64,000 nt of DNA, taken from NCBI RefSeq assembly GCF_000307105.1, contig NC_018645.1, positions 4,350,001 to 4,414,000 on the forward strand, written 5' to 3'. Positions 16,620 to 24,861 of the stretch are shown in pieces. The stretch comes from Desulfobacula toluolica Tol2. Lineage in GTDB: Bacteria; Desulfobacterota; Desulfobacteria; Desulfobacterales; Desulfobacteraceae. The translations under genes and the position numbers were made by a program. The notes beneath the pieces are model-generated. The model ran no database searches, was not told the origin of the DNA, and saw only the letters and a program-made list of their open reading frames with translations. Every line of letters starts with the position of its first letter. Position 1 is the stretch's first letter.

Positions 16620-16800
16620 TATGTCCAGAATGCCAATATGGTCTGTGCCAAAGAAGATGCCGTCAAAACCGAGGCAGCTTTATGCTGACTGGTTTCACCC
16701 CCCCCCATTGACAAGGGAGATATCTTCATAGGCGATCAAAGGATTACCAGTTTGCCACCCCACAAGCGGAACATTGGCATGGTTTCCATCTTTTTTGATA
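16620..16800 (+). pseudogene. ABC transporter ATPase fragment (CysA/PotA type)
   Basis: The plus strand reads LTGFTPPP and, after a frame change in a run of nine C residues (16699-16707), KGDIFIGDQRITSLPPHKRN and IGMVS. This is the unmistakable segment between Walker A and the Q-loop of CysA/PotA/FbpC-type importer ATPases. Neither Walker A nor signature motif remains. It lies in the 425-bp gap between nptA and the Tim44-like gene; the rest of that gap shows nothing else I recognise. Confidence 0.65.
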
Positions 16801-16855
16801 CCGGCCTTGAAAATATGCTCAGAAACCGGCAGATCACCTGGACAACAGCAGTTGT

Positions 16856-17758
16856 CTATTCATCCACAATCTTGATGCCTTCCAGTTTCCAGGCGTTGGT
16901 CCCGACAGGCCGTGCCCAGGTCCATTCCTCTTGGAATTTTACAGGCTGGGTCATACTGCCATCCACTATGTCCCCTGTTGTCTCATCCACGGTATAATCG
17001 AGCAGATTCGCAAGGAAAAGTACGGTTACAAAATCTTTAGTTCCGGTGTTGCCGGCATCGACTATGTCTACCGTCCTGATGGCAATATTTTCCAGCTTGT
17101 TGATAATGCCTTTTTCACGCATTTGTGCAAACTGCACCTCGTACTCCGAGGCAAGTTGGGAGCCCAGCAGATCCCGATAAGAATCCAGATCCCGGCGCAT
17201 CCAGCCTGCCTGCACCTGAAAGAACACGTCCGAGGCAATCGACAGAAACTCCGAGGCGTTAAAATTTTCATCTGTCTGACTGATCTCGTTAAGACCTTCT
17301 TCCACGGTCTGGGCTGCCCCCTGCCCTGTCATTGTCTGGCCGGAAGGCCCACTCTGCCCGGCAGCGGAAAAACCGTTGAATTGTTCATGTGCTGCCTTCT
17401 GTCTGGATTTGGCAAATCGTCGAAACAGAAAAAATCCCACACCTGCAAACAACAGGATCGGCAAAAGTCCCATGCCTTGGCCACCGCCTCCAAACATGGA
17501 ACCAAAAAGCATGCCGCCGATGGCACCGCCCAGGAGACCGCCAACAAGTCCGCTGGCAAATCCGCCGCTTTTCTTGGGCTGAGCCGGTGCAGTCTTCTGA
17601 ACAGGCGAAGTTCTGGGGGCGGATCTAAACGACGTGCCGCCTGCCCTGGAACGGGCATCTGCCGTATCTGCAATCCAGCCGGCATCCATCAAAAAAAGTG
17701 CGAGCAACACAACAAATACAGGGGTAATTTTTTTACATACAGTCAACATTTTTCTCAT
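16856..17758 (-). CDS. Tim44-like domain membrane protein
   Basis: A 300-residue protein with an N-terminal signal/anchor (ITPVFVVLLALFLMDAG), a Ser/Pro/Lys/Gly-rich linker, a glycine-rich hydrophobic stretch (GGLLGGAIGGMLFGSMFGGG) leading to a second membrane segment (LLPILLFAGVGFFLF), and a C-terminal Tim44-like fold (about 165-300) with FFQVQAGWMRRDLDSYRDLL. Bacterial Tim44-like proteins have no settled role; membrane attachment is expected from the sequence. It is oriented like the restriction operon upstream but separated by 240 bp. Confidence 0.8.
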   Translation of the reverse strand: MRKMLTVCKKITPVFVVLLALFLMDAGWIADTADARSRAGGTSFRSAPRTSPVQKTAPAQPKKSGGFASGLVGGLLGGAIGGMLFGSMFGGGGQGMGLLPILLFAGVGFFLFRRFAKSRQKAAHEQFNGFSAAGQSGPSGQTMTGQGAAQTVEEGLNEISQTDENFNASEFLSIASDVFFQVQAGWMRRDLDSYRDLLGSQLASEYEVQFAQMREKGIINKLENIAIRTVDIVDAGNTGTKDFVTVLFLANLLDYTVDETTGDIVDGSMTQPVKFQEEWTWARPVGTNAWKLEGIKIVDE

Positions 17759-17998
17759 CCATTACAATTAGGTTAATTTTTATTTTCCATACCTCAAATT
17801 CAACCGGCGCATCATGATTTTGCCGGACAAATAGCCAACAATGATAGCAAGTTGCCGGCCCGTTGTCATTCAAAATCGAACAATCCTGATACATAGGGGC
17901 CACAATGTCCTGGATATTACCATACTGATTTTCTATTGACTCAGATCCGAAAGAATCGAAACCCTTTTCTGTCGGGCAAAAAACGGGATGGAGCGTCA

Positions 17999-20900
17999 TT
18001 AAACTTGATATTTCTTGAAATTCTCAGCCTGTTCAAAGATTTTTTTGTACACCTCATCCCGATCCACTGGCGGATAGCCGGATTCAGCCAGCAAAATGAT
18101 AAGGTCTGCTTTGAGTTCAGCCTTGATGTCTACTCGTTGGCTCCAGTCGGTGTATCTGGCCTTGTCGTCAACTATGACTTTCACTTTTTTTGCAAGATCA
18201 AGGAGCTTGTCCTCAGGATATTGAAAATCATATTTGATGGTGAGGGTTTTAAGGATGTCGTAGAAGCTTTTTTCTTTAAAATCAATGCCCAGTTCGGCAA
18301 AAGATTCTTTTTCCTTTTTTATGGCATGGTACAGGTCGATAATCTCATCGGTAAAATCTTCCAGCACCTTGCTCTCAAGTGTATCCTGCTCGCTGCGGTC
18401 ATTGTATTTGTCCACCAGGGCTTTGAACTGTTTTGAAAAATCGACGCCCTTGAGCTTGTTGACCTTCTTGAAAGCTTCAATCGCCTTGGCCAGTAACTGC
18501 TGGAGCAGTTTGATCCGGGTGTTCGGCAGCTTGATCTTTTCGATTTTCGCCATGTAATCCGGGTCGAAAATATCCACCTCGGCAATATCCCCCTGCCCAA
18601 TCTTTAAGATCTCTTCGACCCCGTCACTTTGCAAGGCCTTGGCAATCATTTGCTGCACCCTGGCATTCATTTGAGCAAGATCCGGAGCATCGCCTCTTGT
18701 GAGTTTGAATATTATGGATCGAACCGCCAGGTAGAAATGGACATGATCCCGCTCTTCCTGCACAAACTCATCACACCCGACACAGATGTCATAGGCGGCT
18801 TTCATTCGTTTGGACAGAAACATGAAGCGCTTCTCAAGATCACCGGTAATCTGGACATATTCCGCAGCCATGTTGAGGCAGTGCAGCTGCTCCATGGGCT
18901 GACCAAAAAAATACAGGGTGGAATCAAACTTGTGAAAGATCGCACGCATCAAGTCCAGATGGTCCCTGACCACCACAATGGATTGCTTCACATCCTCAAA
19001 ATTTGCGGTGTCTGCTTTGGCGTAATGAGCCAGGGCCAGGTTCATCTGCTTCTTGATACCTATATAATCGATGATCAGCCCTTTTTCTTTTTGCAGGCAC
19101 TTCCGGTTCACACGGGAAATGGTCTGGATAAGGTTGTGCCGTTTGACCGGCTTGTCAATATACATGCTGTTGAGGAAGGGCACATCAAAGCCGGTGAGCC
19201 ACATATCCACCACAACGGCGATTTTAAAATTGGATTCAGGTGTTTTGAACTGTTTGGCTAATTTTTCCCGGTATTCTTTGGTTCCCAGCATGTCGTATAA
19301 AGCAGGTTCATCATCCTGGCCACGGGTCATCACCAGCTTGATCCGTTCCATGGGCATGATCTGCTTTTTTTCCTGTTCGGTTAGTTTCTCACCATCAGCG
19401 CATATCTTTAATTGTGCCCATTCGGGACGCAGAGCAATCACTTCTTTGTAAAAATCATAGGCGATTGGACGGCTGCTGCTGACGAACATGGCTTTACCGG
19501 CGATTGTGGCACCTTCGTTGATGCGTGCCTCATAATGGTCGACAAAATCTGCGGCCAAAGCCTTCAGGCGGTCAGGGTCTCCTAAAATGGCGGTCATTTG
19601 CAGGTTGGCCCGTTTGCTGCTCTCAATCGCGTAGTCGTTGGCCCCGTTATCCGCGCATTGGGCATAGTAGTCTTCAATCTGGGCAAGTTTGCCGTTGTCG
19701 AGCAGCACCCTTGCTGCCCGGCCTTCGTAAACAATGCGCACCGTGATCTCATCGGCCACCGATTCCGTCATGGTGTAGGCGTCCACCACCTCGCCGAAGA
19801 CATCCAGGGTCGCATCAATGGGTGTGCCGGTGAAGCCCACATAGGTCGCGTTCGGCAGCGAGTCGTGCAGATATTTGGCAAAGCCGAATGTCCGCACTAC
19901 ACCCTCTTTTGTGATTTTTACTTTCTGGTCCAGGTTCACCTGACTGCGGTGGGCTTCATCCGAGATGCAAATCACGTTGTTGCGCTTTGTCAAAAGCTCC
20001 GTGTCCTGGGTAAACTTATGAATCGTGGTCAGAAAAACCCCGCCGCTGTTACGTCCTTTCAACAACTCCCGCAGCTGTGTCCGGCTCTCCACACTGATTA
20101 CCGACTCATCCCCGATGTAGCCCTTGCCATCGGTAAAGAGGCCCGAGAGCTGGTCATCCAGATCCGTGCGGTCCGTGATCAACACGATGGTCGGACTCGA
20201 CAGCGCCACGCTCTTCATCAGCAACCGCGTCAGAAACAACATGGTAAAGCTCTTTCCGCAACCCGTTGCCCCAAAATAGGTGCCGCCCTTGCCGTCGCCT
20301 TCAGGCCGCATGTGTTGCAAAATGTTTTGATACAGCTTTGTTGCCGCGTAGTATTGCGGATACCGACAAAGAATTTTCTTCTCCTGCCGGGAGTTGTCGG
20401 GCAGATAGATAAAGTTGCGGATCACATCACACAGCCGGGTTGGATGAAACAAACCCCTGATCATGGAATAGAGCGAGTCGATCCCGTCTTTTTCGATCAG
20501 ATCGTTGCCGTCAGTCTTGCGCCAGGCGTAGAAAAATTCATAGCCTGCAAAAAAAGACCCTGCCTTGTTGTTCACCCCGTCACTGATCACGCAAAAGGCA
20601 TTGTATTTAAACAGCTCCGGGATGTCTCGTTTGTAACGCACAGTCAGCTGACCAAAGGCATCATGAATGGTCGCCTCCTCACGGATGGCGCTCTTGAATT
20701 CAAACACCACCAGCGGCAGCCCGTTGATGTAGAGAATCCCATCCGGTATCCGCTTTTCATAACCAATGATCTCCATCTGATTCACCATCTTGAAGATGTT
20801 GCCGCCGGTCTGGTAAACCGCCACCTCCTCCGCCACAATCAGCGGCACTTCGCCCGCCTTTGGTTCCCGAAACGCGGCCAGTTCCGAATAATCGATCAAC

Positions 20901-21214
20901 TGCACATAGAGGTCTTTTTGGTCCCGGTCTTCCCGCTTGAGCAAAAATCCGTCCGAAACCAGCTTCATGGTCGCCTTGTTGCTCCCGTAGAGATCCGCCG
21001 CCGAGTAAGCTTCCAATTTCCGAATCACCGACTCGATTTCAACCGGCGTGATGCCGTCCGCCGCATACTGCCTGGCCAGAAACGCCCGCAGATCAGCCTT
21101 GATCAACACCTCCTGGGGCTGACGATCAATTGCACCACCCGGCACATGGGGATACCCCTCTGCTTTAAGGAGTTCTATGATGGCTGCTTCCAGTTGGGCT
21201 TCGGTGAATTTCAT
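17999..21214 (-). CDS. hsdR: Type I restriction enzyme, R (motor/nuclease) subunit
   Basis: A 1071-residue HsdR of normal length. The N-terminal PD-(D/E)xK nuclease has Asp near residue 159 and the VVFEFKSA strand (Glu-172, Lys-174). The translocase has Walker A GATGCGKSF (about 315-322), SDEAH (about 418-422) and VGFTGTPIDATL, with further SF2 motifs to about residue 720. It powers DNA translocation and cuts at a distance when the HsdM2S core meets unmodified sites. It starts one base after the yhcG stop. A vestige of a second hsdR 5' end lies behind hsdS at 22335-22427. Base composition is more GC-rich than in the flanks. Confidence 0.95.
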   Translation of the reverse strand: MKFTEAQLEAAIIELLKAEGYPHVPGGAIDRQPQEVLIKADLRAFLARQYAADGITPVEIESVIRKLEAYSAADLYGSNKATMKLVSDGFLLKREDRDQKDLYVQLIDYSELAAFREPKAGEVPLIVAEEVAVYQTGGNIFKMVNQMEIIGYEKRIPDGILYINGLPLVVFEFKSAIREEATIHDAFGQLTVRYKRDIPELFKYNAFCVISDGVNNKAGSFFAGYEFFYAWRKTDGNDLIEKDGIDSLYSMIRGLFHPTRLCDVIRNFIYLPDNSRQEKKILCRYPQYYAATKLYQNILQHMRPEGDGKGGTYFGATGCGKSFTMLFLTRLLMKSVALSSPTIVLITDRTDLDDQLSGLFTDGKGYIGDESVISVESRTQLRELLKGRNSGGVFLTTIHKFTQDTELLTKRNNVICISDEAHRSQVNLDQKVKITKEGVVRTFGFAKYLHDSLPNATYVGFTGTPIDATLDVFGEVVDAYTMTESVADEITVRIVYEGRAARVLLDNGKLAQIEDYYAQCADNGANDYAIESSKRANLQMTAILGDPDRLKALAADFVDHYEARINEGATIAGKAMFVSSSRPIAYDFYKEVIALRPEWAQLKICADGEKLTEQEKKQIMPMERIKLVMTRGQDDEPALYDMLGTKEYREKLAKQFKTPESNFKIAVVVDMWLTGFDVPFLNSMYIDKPVKRHNLIQTISRVNRKCLQKEKGLIIDYIGIKKQMNLALAHYAKADTANFEDVKQSIVVVRDHLDLMRAIFHKFDSTLYFFGQPMEQLHCLNMAAEYVQITGDLEKRFMFLSKRMKAAYDICVGCDEFVQEERDHVHFYLAVRSIIFKLTRGDAPDLAQMNARVQQMIAKALQSDGVEEILKIGQGDIAEVDIFDPDYMAKIEKIKLPNTRIKLLQQLLAKAIEAFKKVNKLKGVDFSKQFKALVDKYNDRSEQDTLESKVLEDFTDEIIDLYHAIKKEKESFAELGIDFKEKSFYDILKTLTIKYDFQYPEDKLLDLAKKVKVIVDDKARYTDWSQRVDIKAELKADLIILLAESGYPPVDRDEVYKKIFEQAENFKKYQV

Positions 21215-21215
21215 G

Positions 21216-22316
21216 CTATTGCCCCTTTTCTTCCAGGCGTTCTAAATCCGCTTCAATTTCTTCAATAGTAGGCAAGCTGCCTTTCAGGTTCTCCGGCAGA
21301 TTTTCAGTCAGGGTAAAATCACTGACCCCCATGGGTTTGTTGATATCCCTCAACGCAAATTCCGTTTCAATGCTGTTTCTGTCCCGACAGAGAAGTATCC
21401 CGATTGTTGGCTGATCTGTTTCTGATTTGAGTAAACTGTCCACTGCTGAAAGATAAAAGTTGAGTTTACCGGCATATTCAGGAATAAATTTTGTATTTTT
21501 CAACTCAACAACAACATAGCATTTTAATTTTATGTGGTAAAACAGCAGATCCAGATAGTAGTCACTGTCTCCAACTTCCAGGTGATACTGCCGCCCCACA
21601 AAGGCAAATCCCTTTCCCAATTCCAGCAAAAATTTTGTGATGTGGGTGATCAGCTGGTTTTCAATATCCCGTTCATTATAAGGTTTTGTGAAGGCAAGAA
21701 AGTCAAAGCTGTAGGGGTCTTTGATGGTTTGCTGGGCCAGATCCGACTGTGGTTCCGGCAAAGTTGTTTTAAAATTGGTAATTGCCTTACCCTGCCGGGA
21801 ATAAAGATTTGACTTGATCTGCAATGCCAGAACATCTCGACTCCAACCGTTCTCAATGGTTTCATGGATGTAGAACAAGGCAGCATGTTGATCTTTCACC
21901 TTGCCAATCAGCAATTTAATATGTCCCCAGGGAATCTGTCTGATATGTTGATATATTTCATCGCCTGAAGGCAGATCTATTTGGTCCCCGGCCCGGGGAC
22001 TTTTCAATTTTGTTGTTTCGTCCCCAACCTGGGGACTAATTGAAATGTAATGATAAAACAGGCGGCAATATTTGAGATTGGTGACAGAGAACCCCTGAAT
22101 ATCAGGAAATTCTTTTTTCAAATCCTTAGAAAGATTTTTCAGAAATCGGGAACCCCACACAGCATCTTTTTCACTGATCATTCTCCCCAGGTCCCGGTAA
22201 AACTCAATTAATGCAGAGTTGACCGCTAAAGCAGCTTTGATCTGGGCAGAACGAATTTTTGATTTCAGTGTGACAAGCCATTTTTTGTATTCCGGAGTAA
22301 TATTCAAATTATTCAT
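21216..22316 (-). CDS. DUF1016/YhcG family PD-(D/E)xK nuclease, copy 1
   Basis: A 366-residue protein. The N-terminal DUF1016_N region (residues 10-160) includes ALAVNSALIEFYRDLGRMIS and FPDIQGFSVTNLKYCRLF. The C-terminal nuclease domain shows DPYSFDFLAF, DYYLDLLFYH and CYVVVELKNTKFIPEYAGKL, whose Asp, Glu and Lys form a PD-(D/E)xK site. YhcG-family proteins recur in type I restriction loci; their job is not settled. The first domain carries an extra charged insertion near residues 95-120 absent from copy 2. It is wedged between the hsdR vestige and hsdR. Confidence 0.85.
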   Translation of the reverse strand: MNNLNITPEYKKWLVTLKSKIRSAQIKAALAVNSALIEFYRDLGRMISEKDAVWGSRFLKNLSKDLKKEFPDIQGFSVTNLKYCRLFYHYISISPQVGDETTKLKSPRAGDQIDLPSGDEIYQHIRQIPWGHIKLLIGKVKDQHAALFYIHETIENGWSRDVLALQIKSNLYSRQGKAITNFKTTLPEPQSDLAQQTIKDPYSFDFLAFTKPYNERDIENQLITHITKFLLELGKGFAFVGRQYHLEVGDSDYYLDLLFYHIKLKCYVVVELKNTKFIPEYAGKLNFYLSAVDSLLKSETDQPTIGILLCRDRNSIETEFALRDINKPMGVSDFTLTENLPENLKGSLPTIEEIEADLERLEEKGQ

Positions 22317-22334
22317 GATATTTTCTCTTTTGTA

Positions 22335-22427
22335 TCAAAATGTGGTAAAGACCCTTGCTAATGTCAACCCTTTAGCTCCTCGAAAAATGGGATTTGCTGC
22401 TTCAGGTTGGGATTCAATAAATTTCAT
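22335..22427 (-). pseudogene. Vestige of an hsdR 5' end behind hsdS
   Basis: An ATG overlapping the hsdS stop (ATGA) opens a 30-codon frame beginning MKFIESQPEAA. The true hsdR begins MKFTEAQLEAA. The first 33 bases of the two agree at about 26 positions, then diverge. This marks where an hsdR once followed hsdS directly. Confidence 0.75.
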
Positions 22428-23779
22428 ACCAGCGCCTCCTCGGTTAGTTTTTCAGCTTCGGGAATGCGTAGTTCTCCGGAGATTAGTTTGGGGAGAAGGG
22501 TGTCTCGGAGCTTGGAAAGTGATGCTGATTCTAAAAATCCAGATTCAATTCGTTCGATCTTCTGTGAGATATACTCATCGAATTTATCGACAATAGAATT
22601 AGGTGGGACAATCGCTGCGAATCCGGAAAGTGTCTGACGGCTCCAATTTGGAAATGTTGATCCAGTGGTTAAGCCAAGCATCTCTGTAATACTGGATTTG
22701 AATATTTGATCCACAAAGCATTGGGATCGCTTTCCCCGAACGCTACAAACGCCACGGCCAAGGCAATATCGGTCATCACTTTTCACGAAGCGACCTGTGG
22801 TGCTTCCTCTCACGCAAACTATTAGATCACCTTTATGGGATAACTTAGTTGGCGAAGTGGTCCACTTGCTTCTGTTGGTGAAATAGGGTCCAAATTCAAC
22901 AGGACCATTCACTAATGGTGTTCCTTCGCCGTTACTGTTGTATGTGTTTCCCTTTGGTGATTGGCCCATTTCAATCAATGCATGGTCGCTCATCTGGCCA
23001 ACTTCCCACCCCTCCGGAATCCAGCCCATTTCTTCGGTGCGTTGAAAGGCGGCGGGGAATTGTTTGGCGGCTTCACGATTGGCGGTGCCATTGGCAAGGG
23101 CTTTGCGGCGGACTTCCGCTCGTTCGGCAAGTTCTTCGGGGATCGGATTACCGGCGGCAAGGGCATTGTCGATCACCGGGTCAAAGTCCACAAACCAGCT
23201 TTTGAAGAGCGCCTGCGCCACCCCTTCCAGCGTCGCATTCATCCGCCGATTCAACTCAATCTTGTCATCCAATGATCTCAGGATGTGAGCGATTGCTTTT
23301 TGCTTGTGGAGAGGCGGGAGCGAAATTTCGGCCTTTTTAAAATCCTTAAGTATCACTCTCGGAATGGCAGCACCTGAAATAAAGTTGCTTTTAAGATAGT
23401 CTAATGTTTGTTCTGAGCAAAAATAGTATTTCAGGAAGTTTGAATCCAGTTGGTTTGTGTCTGGCCTCAGAATAGCAACTGAAGAAAGCAGCACATAATC
23501 TGCTTCTCCATTAACGGTGCAAACAGTGTCCAAAGCGCTGTTTCCATCTTTCGCAATTAGGACGTCATCTTTTTGAGGTTTGCATCCTTGTCTAACTAAA
23601 AAAGCGAAATCTTCTCCAGATATTTTCCTCGCACCTGAAACATCAACTCCAAATCGGGTGAGATCCTTTACTGATGCCATCGGCATTCCCACATCTACAG
23701 ACTTTGGGCTTTGATGTGCCCCATCGGTGATTGTTGGACAAAGCTCACCGAGAGTCATGATTGGCCATTCACTTCCCAT
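22424..23779 (-). CDS. hsdS: Type I restriction enzyme, S (specificity) subunit
   Basis: A 451-residue HsdS with two target-recognition domains. The first opens WPIMTLGELCPTITDG and is followed by the conserved helical region ISLPPLHKQKAIAHILRSLD. The second begins near MGWIPEGWEVGQMSDHA and ends with the second helical conserved region (LSKLRDTLLPKLISGELRIP). It sets the methylation and cleavage sequence of the complex. The start overlaps an hsdM-like vestige by 11 bp and the stop overlaps an hsdR-like vestige, so the gene retains the junctions of an hsdM-hsdS-hsdR operon although its present neighbours are yhcG genes. Confidence 0.93.
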   Translation of the reverse strand: MGSEWPIMTLGELCPTITDGAHQSPKSVDVGMPMASVKDLTRFGVDVSGARKISGEDFAFLVRQGCKPQKDDVLIAKDGNSALDTVCTVNGEADYVLLSSVAILRPDTNQLDSNFLKYYFCSEQTLDYLKSNFISGAAIPRVILKDFKKAEISLPPLHKQKAIAHILRSLDDKIELNRRMNATLEGVAQALFKSWFVDFDPVIDNALAAGNPIPEELAERAEVRRKALANGTANREAAKQFPAAFQRTEEMGWIPEGWEVGQMSDHALIEMGQSPKGNTYNSNGEGTPLVNGPVEFGPYFTNRSKWTTSPTKLSHKGDLIVCVRGSTTGRFVKSDDRYCLGRGVCSVRGKRSQCFVDQIFKSSITEMLGLTTGSTFPNWSRQTLSGFAAIVPPNSIVDKFDEYISQKIERIESGFLESASLSKLRDTLLPKLISGELRIPEAEKLTEEALV

Positions 23780-23801
23780 AACCCAACACTCCCAAGTTCC
23801 C
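23769..23801 (-). pseudogene. Vestige of an hsdM 3' end before hsdS
   Basis: The minus strand reads GNLGVLGYGK then stop, overlapping the hsdS start by 11 bp. The real hsdM ends NLEVLGYGE and overlaps the following yhcG start by the same 11 bp. About 25 of 30 bases agree between the two sites. Confidence 0.7.
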
Positions 23802-23814
23802 CGAAAATAAAATA

Positions 23815-24861
23815 TTACTCATGTTCAAATTCTCCACTCAGCTTTGCCTCTATCTCTTCAATGGACGGCAGGCTTGATTTCAGATTTTCAGGCAAGGCCT
23901 GTGTCAACTGATATTCTGAAACGCCCATGGGTTTATGGATGTCACTCAAGGCATATTCAACCACAAGTCTATCCTTGTTCTTGCACAGCAAAATGCCTAT
24001 GGTCGGGTTATCTCCGTCTTTTCGTAGTTTTTCATCAACCGCTTTGATATAAAAATTGAGTTTCCCCGCATGTTCCGGCTCAAAATCCACTGTTTTCAGT
24101 TCAATGACCACATGGCAGTGAAGTCTTGTGTGGTAAAACAGAAGATCAAGGAAAAAGTCCCGCTCGCCTACCTGAACCGGGACCTGTTTCCCCATATAGG
24201 CAAAACCGGCTCCCAGCTCCAACAGAAACTTTGTGACATGCTGTATCAGGTTCTGTTCAAGCTCCCGTTCGTTATAATTCTCTGTCAGCGTCAGGAAATC
24301 GAAATTGTATGGATCTTTGATAATCTGTTGGGCAAGATCAGATTGGGGCGTCGGAAGTGCCTTGCTGAAATTGGTCATGGCTTTTCCCTGTCTTTCATAA
24401 AGACCGCTTTCAATCTGGTGGGTCAAAACGCTCCGGCTCCAGTTGTTTTCGATGGTTTTCTCTATGTAAAAAAAGGCTTTTGGGGTTGTTTTGCATTTGC
24501 TTACAATCACCACATGATGCCACCATGGAATATTGAACAATTGCGTAGCAGGCTGCTTCGCAAATTCAAAATCCGTATTGTAAAAAAAATACCATCTTCG
24601 GATCTGTTCCAGATTTCTTTTGGAAAACCCTTTCATATCTGGAAATTCAGCCATCAAGTCTTGACTGAGTCGTTTAAGAAACCCGCTACCCCACTTGGCA
24701 CCTTTCTGTTTTTCAACAATATCCGCCCCAAGCCCCCAGTAAAACTCCAGTAATGCAGTGTTCACCGCTACGGCTGCTTTGAGTTGGGATTGCCGAACCT
24801 TTTTTTTAAGCTCTTTCAGCCACTCCAGGTAATCCCTGTCCTGTGTAAGCTCACTCCCCAT
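23815..24861 (-). CDS. DUF1016/YhcG family PD-(D/E)xK nuclease, copy 2
   Basis: A 348-residue paralogue of copy 1. Shared blocks include TPQSDLAQQIIKDPYNFDFL, YNERELEQNLIQHVTKFLLE and HAGKLNFYIKAVDEKL, plus the nuclease residues in DFFLDLLFYH and CHVVIELKTVDF. By eye the two copies are roughly half identical. It begins MGSELTQ inside the last codons of hsdM (11-bp overlap), so translation is coupled. Its probable role is a nuclease accessory to the type I system; experimental function is unknown to me. Confidence 0.85.
   Translation of the reverse strand: MGSELTQDRDYLEWLKELKKKVRQSQLKAAVAVNTALLEFYWGLGADIVEKQKGAKWGSGFLKRLSQDLMAEFPDMKGFSKRNLEQIRRWYFFYNTDFEFAKQPATQLFNIPWWHHVVIVSKCKTTPKAFFYIEKTIENNWSRSVLTHQIESGLYERQGKAMTNFSKALPTPQSDLAQQIIKDPYNFDFLTLTENYNERELEQNLIQHVTKFLLELGAGFAYMGKQVPVQVGERDFFLDLLFYHTRLHCHVVIELKTVDFEPEHAGKLNFYIKAVDEKLRKDGDNPTIGILLCKNKDRLVVEYALSDIHKPMGVSEYQLTQALPENLKSSLPSIEEIEAKLSGEFEHE

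Noticed and set aside
16699-16707. Run of nine C residues as a phase-variation switch
   Set aside because: It sits in a gene fragment lacking both Walker A and signature motifs, so slippage could not restore a working gene.
17733-17999. 88-codon minus-strand frame between hsdR and the Tim44-like gene
   Set aside because: It overlaps the Tim44 start by 26 bp, has no ribosome site I can see and no recognisable motif; composition is not clearly coding. The 240-bp gap is left unassigned.
19598-21268. 556-codon plus-strand frame opposite hsdR
   Set aside because: It is antisense to clear HsdR motifs on the minus strand and arises from GC-rich codon bias; it has no domain.
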